From Anaerocolumna sp. (GTDB lineage Bacteria; Bacillota; Clostridia; Lachnospirales; Lachnospiraceae): a DNA stretch of 38,233 bases. The stretch is from positions 1-38,233 of the forward strand of contig JARBTX010000036.1 of NCBI GenBank assembly GCA_029239975.1, in the 5' to 3' direction. Under the pieces are notes generated by a model. That model ran no database searches. It was not told where the DNA came from and saw only the letters and a list, made by a program, of their open reading frames with translations. A program made the position numbers and the translations under genes. Below are positions 34,170 to 38,233 of the stretch, piece by piece (the stretch's first letter is position 1; every line of letters begins with the position of its first letter).

Positions 34170-34565
34170 TTGAAACGATATAAAAATTTATTACTATCAT
34201 TTGCACTATTATCAATTATTAGTATTCTTTTTTGTGGTTGTCTGAAGAAAGATGAAAATGACGAGATTGGTAAAAAATATACATCTATTGCTGTCGGATA
34301 TAGTAGTGATATTACCGTTGAAATAAGAATAACACCAGAAGGAAATATAGGTTCATTAAAAGTTGATGCTTCAAAAGAAAATACTGATATTGGTTTAAAC
34401 GCAGCATCTAGCATTGCAAGAGAAATTGTTGCAAAACAAAGCCTATCAGTAGATGCAGTTTCCGGCGCTACAATCACAAGTAACGCTGTAATAGTGGCAA
34501 CTGAAAAAGCCCTTAATGAAGCTGGTATAAATACCGAAGTTTATAAAAAAGTAAAAAATGAATAA
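34170..34565 (+). CDS. Single-domain FMN-binding (flavinylated) lipoprotein
   Basis: The 131-residue protein has a signal peptide with lipobox-like FCGC (Cys24) and a complete FMN_bind domain at about 35-122. The flavinylation motif DAVSGATIT (residues 95-103) carries the Thr to which ApbE transferase links FMN through a phosphoester. The protein would sit outside the membrane and carry one covalent flavin, as an electron-transfer unit. The start is TTG at 34170, seven bases after AAGGAGGT (34155-34162). It is divergent from the TetR operon about 190 bp away and ends in a terminator shared with the convergent GH51 gene. Confidence 0.88.
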   Translation: MKRYKNLLLSFALLSIISILFCGCLKKDENDEIGKKYTSIAVGYSSDITVEIRITPEGNIGSLKVDASKENTDIGLNAASSIAREIVAKQSLSVDAVSGATITSNAVIVATEKALNEAGINTEVYKKVKNE

Positions 34566-34599
34566 AGGGTGATGTTGCATCGTAGTGCAACATCACCCT
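34566..34599. terminator. Terminator between flavinyl lipoprotein and GH51 genes
   Basis: Perfect arms AGGGTGATGTTGCA (34566-34579) and TGCAACATCACCCT (34586-34599) enclose a six-base loop. The T tracts are poor on both sides, but it lies between convergent genes. Confidence 0.8.
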
Positions 34600-34642
34600 A
34601 ATATATTATAAAAAGTGATTTTAAAAGTTTACTGTATTCAAC

Positions 34643-37321
34643 TTATTCCGTTGTAGGTATTCGAATAATTGATACAGAATAGGAAGGTGCTTCATAACTG
34701 AAATTATTACTAACTTCTATGTTATAATTAATTGGTATTACATTATCTTGTTTTAAGACGGTATTCTCTATAGACTTCTTATTACCAGTCAATATCTGTA
34801 AAGTTCCCCAATTCGATAAATTCTCCGCCTGATTAAGATTTATTGTAACAGAAGCTTTGTCACCAGCATTCACAATCTTTATAATAATATCTTTTGTTTC
34901 TTCATCTTTACTTACGGTCTGATATATTGGATATACTTGTTGTTTTTCAACTGTATGTATTAATTTATCTTCCAGATAGCATTCAATTTTATCTGGATTC
35001 ACTACTATTTTTATATTGTACCATTGATTTGTTTTAATCTGTAGATTTGCCGTATCACTTACAATTGACTTACTTCCACCACTTGCTTGTTCAATGCAAG
35101 TCTGGGTATTACCCCATCCACCCAAATTCCAATGATAAAAGTTTTCGCTATCTTGTACTGCAAATGGTATTAAAAATCCTTCTGCTCCAGCTAATTTCTT
35201 TGCACGTAATGTGTAAGTATAATTCGACCAATTATTTTCGCCAATATAAGAGGCACATCCCATAATGGATCCATTGGTTGGATACGCTGTATTCGACTGA
35301 CCATATACAGAATTCCCATTATCATCTATTAGGTCCCAATCACCTTGTGAAGATTTCTTCCAACCAGTAATGTCAGTAAAATCACTTTCGTACAATGTTT
35401 GACCCGTAATATTATCTACAACCTTTATATCATCAAAAACAGCTGATGTACTCCAAGTTCCTAACCCAATTTTTCCTGATAAAGTAGATAGCGTATTCCC
35501 TTTTATGATATCAAGATCTGACCTTAGAGTATAAGTTCCTAGGTTGTTTGAAAACATCTTTTGTACATAGTAATTAATGGAACCAAATGCTTTTGTATTA
35601 TTAAAATAGATCATATCAGGAGACCATTGTCTTGATAAGAGATTACCAAATAGCGGTGCATAAGAAGCCATTTTTACTACATCTGCATTACGTTCTAAAC
35701 CGGTCATATATGCAGCTTCTGCTACTGCAGCATATAATGTATTTGCTTTCGCTGCATACTCACCTAAAAAGACATCCACATAATTTCTTTCATAGGAATC
35801 ATAACGAGTAGTATTACTTAAAAACCAGTCAGCTGAATTGTAATAATGTTCATCAATGATGTCTGCAAACTTGTATTCATCATTCTTATGAGCCGCAATA
35901 GTGTTCCATGCAATGTTATTAAGATTTCCTTCTGAAACTGGACCTGATGTTGTAATTAATTTTATATCTGGATATTTTGTACGAATTGGTTCAATAAACT
36001 TAGAATAGCGCTTAAAATATACAGCATCCCAATTTTCATTTCCGATTGCCAAATACTTTAGTTCAAATGGTTCTGGGTGTCCCATACTTGCACGTATAGC
36101 ACCCCATTTTGATGTAATATCACCATTACAAAACTCGATTAAATCGAGAGCATCTTGTATATATATTTCTAGTTCATCATCAGAGCATAACACACCAGTT
36201 TTACCATTTGACCGTGCCTGACAGGAAAGACCTGCATTCACTACTGGAACAGGTTCTGCATTTAAATCTTCACAAAGTAAAAAGTACTCATAAAATCCCA
36301 AACCATAACTTTGATAGTAAGGATGTTCTTTCGTTCCTATCCAAAGATTTGTATTTTGCTTTCTCTCTGCCACATCACCAATGGTATCTTTCCATCGATA
36401 TGCAGTAGAAAGTGGATCACCTTCCACAATACATCCACCAGGGAAACGAATAAAACTTGGGTTTAACTCTGCTAACATTTGTACTAAATCAGCACGAAGG
36501 CCATTATCACGATTCTTATAAGTGTGAGTAGGGAAAAGTGAAACCATGTCTACATCAAGATTTCCGTTCGTTTTCATTACAACTAATAATTTACTACTAA
36601 AAGCAGATTCGCTTGCTTGTAACTCAACCGTATATTTCGTCCATTCATTAGTAATGTCAGATATGGTACCTGATGCAATCTCCTTGTCTGCTTTATCTAA
36701 TAATTTTAAGATAATATCATCATGATAATTTGGACTTCTTAGATATACAGAAAAACGATAAGTCGCACCTTCTGTTAGAGTCATACCTTCTAAAAATCCC
36801 CCGTTAGTAAATCCAGCTAATTCTCCTGATTGATTCGTTATATGTAAATAGTTTGGATTATTATTATTTAAACCATCTGTATTTAAAACTTCTAAGTTGC
36901 AATTACCATACTTCGTATACCCATGTAGTGGTCCGTTATTTGCTAGTTCGTCTGTGTATTCGAAGGACCTATTTTTCACCATCTCAGCATAAAGTCCACC
37001 ATCAGCAGCAAAATTAATATCTTCAAAAAATAGTCCATACATCATATTACTAATGTCAACACCTTTTTCTTTGGTATCCACATTCAAAGTGTATTGACTT
37101 AACTGCAGACCATCATTAGTAGTATTGTTATTACTACCAACATTCGAATCAACTACTGTACCGTTGTTCTTATTGTTATCGTCATGATAACTTGCATTTG
37201 TATTCATTGTTTTCTCCTTATTTTTATTTAAAATATTGCTATAACCTATCAGACCTGAACAAATAATGAAACATATACAACTAATTAATATAACCTTACG
37301 TGAATTCTTTTTTTTACCCAT
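34643..37321 (-). CDS. Membrane-anchored GH51 alpha-L-arabinofuranosidase with accessory domains
   Basis: The 892-residue enzyme removes terminal arabinofuranose from arabinan or arabinoxylan. A basic N-terminus with a membrane helix (about 9-28) and no clear cleavage site is followed by an Asn-rich linker to about 72. GH51 begins near 75 (GLFFEDINFAADGGLYAEM). A CBM4/9-like beta-sandwich lies at about 125-265 and the catalytic barrel at about 280-570. The acid/base is Glu429 in AIGNENWD and the nucleophile Glu521 in FLGEYAAK. A concanavalin-like domain is inserted at about 610-800, before the final GH51 strands. The usual GH51 enzyme is about 500 residues and intracellular, so this is the long secreted form. 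The ATG at 37321 has GGGG upstream. Confidence 0.92.
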   Translation of the reverse strand: MGKKKNSRKVILISCICFIICSGLIGYSNILNKNKEKTMNTNASYHDDNNKNNGTVVDSNVGSNNNTTNDGLQLSQYTLNVDTKEKGVDISNMMYGLFFEDINFAADGGLYAEMVKNRSFEYTDELANNGPLHGYTKYGNCNLEVLNTDGLNNNNPNYLHITNQSGELAGFTNGGFLEGMTLTEGATYRFSVYLRSPNYHDDIILKLLDKADKEIASGTISDITNEWTKYTVELQASESAFSSKLLVVMKTNGNLDVDMVSLFPTHTYKNRDNGLRADLVQMLAELNPSFIRFPGGCIVEGDPLSTAYRWKDTIGDVAERKQNTNLWIGTKEHPYYQSYGLGFYEYFLLCEDLNAEPVPVVNAGLSCQARSNGKTGVLCSDDELEIYIQDALDLIEFCNGDITSKWGAIRASMGHPEPFELKYLAIGNENWDAVYFKRYSKFIEPIRTKYPDIKLITTSGPVSEGNLNNIAWNTIAAHKNDEYKFADIIDEHYYNSADWFLSNTTRYDSYERNYVDVFLGEYAAKANTLYAAVAEAAYMTGLERNADVVKMASYAPLFGNLLSRQWSPDMIYFNNTKAFGSINYYVQKMFSNNLGTYTLRSDLDIIKGNTLSTLSGKIGLGTWSTSAVFDDIKVVDNITGQTLYESDFTDITGWKKSSQGDWDLIDDNGNSVYGQSNTAYPTNGSIMGCASYIGENNWSNYTYTLRAKKLAGAEGFLIPFAVQDSENFYHWNLGGWGNTQTCIEQASGGSKSIVSDTANLQIKTNQWYNIKIVVNPDKIECYLEDKLIHTVEKQQVYPIYQTVSKDEETKDIIIKIVNAGDKASVTINLNQAENLSNWGTLQILTGNKKSIENTVLKQDNVIPINYNIEVSNNFSYEAPSYSVSIIRIPTTE

Positions 37322-37401
37322 TATTTAATCCCCTAAGATTTAATAAGTATATTTTCTTTTATATTTTCCTAAACAATTTTACTTTTTACTAAACTAAATT
37401 G

Positions 37402-37430
37402 ATTATACTAGTTTTTTACATTTTTGTAAA
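37402..37430 (-). promoter_or_regulatory. Promoter and dyad operator of the GH51 gene
   Basis: On the minus strand TTTACA (complement of 37425-37430), 17 bp, TATAAT (complement of 37402-37407). The inverted repeat TTTACA-N4-TGTAAA (37415-37430) covers the -35 and would suit a repressor site. Confidence 0.65.
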
Positions 37431-37492
37431 GGTATTTATTTTAAAATAAAACTTTTTACATGAATCACCTTTATTCGAAAAAATAACTTTAC

Positions 37493-37521
37493 TTTACGAC
37501 TTTATCGTGTTAAAATATAAT
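37493..37521 (+). promoter_or_regulatory. Promoter of yerC
   Basis: TTTACG (37493-37498) and TATAAT (37516-37521) are 17 bp apart, about 55 bp upstream of the ATG. It diverges from the GH51 promoter. Confidence 0.6.
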
Positions 37522-37576
37522 GTATGGATACTACACAGATACAACTATTTAACTACAGATTATCAGGAGATGGAAT

Positions 37577-37888
37577 ATGAGCAAAAATATTAGAACCTCT
37601 GCCGTGGATCATTTGTTTGAAGCTATCTTAAGTTTAAAAGACTCGGAAGAATGTTATACCTTCTTTGAAGATATTTGTACAGTAAATGAACTCTTGTCAC
37701 TATCACAACGTTTTGAAGTTGCACGTATGTTACGTGAACATAAAACATATTTAGAGATAGCTGAAAAGACAGGGGCATCTACTGCTACTATCAGTAGAGT
37801 AAATCGTTCTCTTAACTATGGTAATGACGGATATGATATGGTATTTTCAAGAATTTCAGGGAATGTTTCAACGAACGAAGAAGAATAA
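37577..37888 (+). CDS. yerC: TrpR-like protein YerC/YecD
   Basis: The 103-residue helical DNA-binding protein belongs to the TrpR superfamily branch YerC/YecD that is widespread in Firmicutes. The helix-turn-helix is TYLEIAEKTGASTATISRVNR (about 61-81), preceded by the conserved FFEDICTVNELLSLSQRFEV, given here only as motif. It lacks obvious conservation of a tryptophan-pocket role, and the biological target is unknown. The ATG has GGAGATGG upstream. It is monocistronic between its own promoter and a strong terminator. Confidence 0.93.
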   Translation: MSKNIRTSAVDHLFEAILSLKDSEECYTFFEDICTVNELLSLSQRFEVARMLREHKTYLEIAEKTGASTATISRVNRSLNYGNDGYDMVFSRISGNVSTNEEE

Positions 37889-37903
37889 TAACGATTAGAC
37901 ACT

Positions 37904-37954
37904 AAAAAGGCTATTATAAGAATTGGGATTTATAATTCTTATAATAGCCTTTTT
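37904..37954 (+). terminator. Strong terminator after yerC
   Basis: Twenty-one-base arms (37904-37924 and 37934-37954) pair perfectly around a nine-base loop (AAAGGCTATTATAAG in the left arm). A T-rich tract follows. Confidence 0.93.
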
Positions 37955-37959
37955 ATTTA

Positions 37960-38233
37960 TTATATTTATTAAATGATTTTATTTGTTTAAATTTATTATT
38001 GTTTAAATCATTTCTTTATTTTAATTCATTTCATTGCATAATTCATTTCTTAACTTTAATTCATTTCATTGCATTACTTAATTCATTTTATTACTTTATT
38101 TCATTTCATTATTATATTTATTTCATTATATAAATTTATATCATTATTCTAATTTATTTCACTATTTTATTTATGTCACTATTTTATTTATTTCATTTTT
38201 TTATTTAATTCTAACTTAAGTTTATCTTTCATC
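37960..38233. repeat. AT-only low-complexity repeat tract
   Basis: About 270 bp are built almost wholly of TTTATTTCATT-like words. TTAATTCATTTCATTGCAT occurs twice (38021-38039 and 38056-38074, 35 bp apart) and TCACTATTTTATTTA twice (38159-38173 and 38176-38190, 17 bp apart). No gene is visible. It continues to the window edge. Confidence 0.75.

Noticed and set aside
37960..38233. Possible CRISPR-like array
   Set aside because: The repeats are low-complexity, of unequal spacing and have no unique spacers or cas genes nearby.

Overview
The window looks like ordinary chromosome of a low-GC, Gram-positive anaerobe of the Clostridia, most likely a plant-polysaccharide-degrading Lachnospiraceae member close to Lachnoclostridium phytofermentans. 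This is inferred from the strong AAGGAGG-type ribosome sites, the AT-rich composition, the YesM/YesN sugar regulators, the GH3 and GH51 glycosidases, the TrpR-like YerC protein and the MntP/manganese-riboswitch pair. I see no rRNA, tRNA, CRISPR array, phage gene or intact transposase.

Layout. 1-84: start of a MarR-type repressor leaving the window on the minus strand, with two perfect palindromic operators on its promoter. 424-2882: a visibly GC-richer block (28 of 60 bases G+C in the line starting 1201, against 16 of 60 in the line starting 19321) holding a decayed AraC / MATE / phosphotransferase cluster. AraC and MATE have both lost their 5' halves in what looks like one deletion, and the phosphotransferase carries an in-frame TGA. 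3222-10112: housekeeping and accessory genes (RlmD-type methyltransferase, PadR-DUF4180 regulator, unknown membrane protein, OYE-family reductase, metallo-beta-lactamase-fold protein, MntP under a yybP-ykoY manganese riboswitch). 10217-13088: a TetR-controlled ABC exporter operon with a consensus promoter. 13434-14639: a permuted papain-like enzyme and a small helical protein.

14681-24467 is the functional core: a YtfQ-YtfR-YtfT-YjfF type furanose importer in the same order as in E. coli, a YesM/YesN two-component pair upstream of it, and a divergent secreted GH3 beta-N-acetylhexosaminidase-like lipoprotein. A large membrane-anchored GH51 arabinofuranosidase (34643-37321) could supply furanose sugars to the importer; that link is inference. 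24786-26730: two aldo-keto reductases behind a MerR-type promoter with a 19-bp spacer but no MerR gene in the window. 26835-31189: a chemoreceptor and a very long SPFH/flotillin-like protein. 31297-34565: a TetR / nitroreductase / ferredoxin-type aldo-keto reductase operon behind a 35-bp perfect palindrome, next to a one-domain flavinyl lipoprotein. 37577-37888: YerC, followed by a terminator and an AT-only low-complexity tail.

No single gene set here is clearly a new defence or mobile system. The parts most likely to be undescribed are regulatory: the 16-bp-spaced iterons of the PadR gene, the inverted 22-bp boxes flanking the importer promoter, the 120-bp hairpin between the binding-protein and ATPase genes, and the possible internal start that would release a free DUF4180 protein.
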